DNA of 24,433 bases. Source: a bacterium (lineage in GTDB: Bacteria > Patescibacteriota > Patescibacteriia > Buchananbacterales > UBA6539). The translations under genes and the position numbers were made by a program. The notes under the pieces were generated by a model, which was given only the letters and a program-made list of their open reading frames with translations, ran no database searches and had not been told where the DNA came from. The stretch's first letter is position 1; the number at the start of each line of letters is the position of its first letter. The stretch lies in the NCBI GenBank assembly GCA_023246815.1, contig JAHFHR010000001.1, positions 1 to 24,433 on the forward strand. Reading direction: 5' to 3'. Positions 24,420 through 24,433 of the stretch are shown here, in pieces.

Positions 24420-24433
24420 GTGGCATCTAAATT
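24420..24433 (+). CDS. Possible start of a truncated gene
   Basis: GTG at 24420 is preceded by AAGGAA (24409-24414) at normal SD distance and opens a frame reading M-A-S-K before the window ends. Promoter and SD support a gene start; the product cannot be told. Confidence 0.4.

Noticed and set aside
24361..24433. Start of a 16S rRNA gene, suggested by TTTGATCC near a strong promoter
   Set aside because: The bases after it do not continue with the conserved 16S 5' sequence, and a SD plus GTG start fits better.

Overview
The window looks like a chromosomal segment of an uncultured, streamlined bacterium, most likely a Candidate Phyla Radiation / Patescibacteria member. This is an inference from gene content: several multi-pass GT-C-like membrane glycosyltransferases, a very large secreted protein that opens with an 'NYQGKL' type domain and carries an S74 chaperone domain, tightly packed or overlapping operons, and few obvious Shine-Dalgarno sites. 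No rRNA, tRNA or marker gene here fixes the taxonomy. The standard genetic code fits all genes.

Region 1 (about 1-11,880, + strand): after a terminator left by an upstream gene, one sigma70-type promoter is followed by eleven closely spaced genes and a strong bidirectional terminator. The first seven are glycan genes: three polytopic GT-C-like proteins, a polyprenyl-phosphate sugar synthase-like GT2, a GT4, a second GT2 and a GT8. The last four form an acyl module: holo-ACP synthase, acyl carrier protein, AMP-forming acyl ligase and an LpxL/PatA-like acyltransferase. Together they read as a route that builds a surface glycan or glycolipid and acylates it with fatty acids loaded onto a dedicated carrier protein. 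No fatty acid synthesis gene is present in the window.

Region 2 (about 11,880-18,530, - strand): a 1,835-residue secreted repeat protein (putative adhesin or fibre) with an internal S74 domain and a C-terminal extension. Upstream of it lie a small MerR-like regulator, a roughly 260-nt stretch with its own promoter, three 8-bp iterons, several nested helices and its own terminator (candidate structured RNA or attenuator), and a second small excisionase-type HTH protein.

Region 3 (about 18,660-23,755, + strand): a small one-helix membrane protein, a NodU-type carbamoyltransferase and two membrane-anchored SGNH/GDSL proteins, which together look like a surface glycan decoration cassette. They are followed by the housekeeping gene trmD and a terminator.

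Region 4 (about 23,755-24,433): palindromic hairpins, a 53-residue orphan gene on the - strand with a good promoter, a hairpin-containing leader and a good SD, then a + strand promoter and the first codons of a gene that runs off the window.
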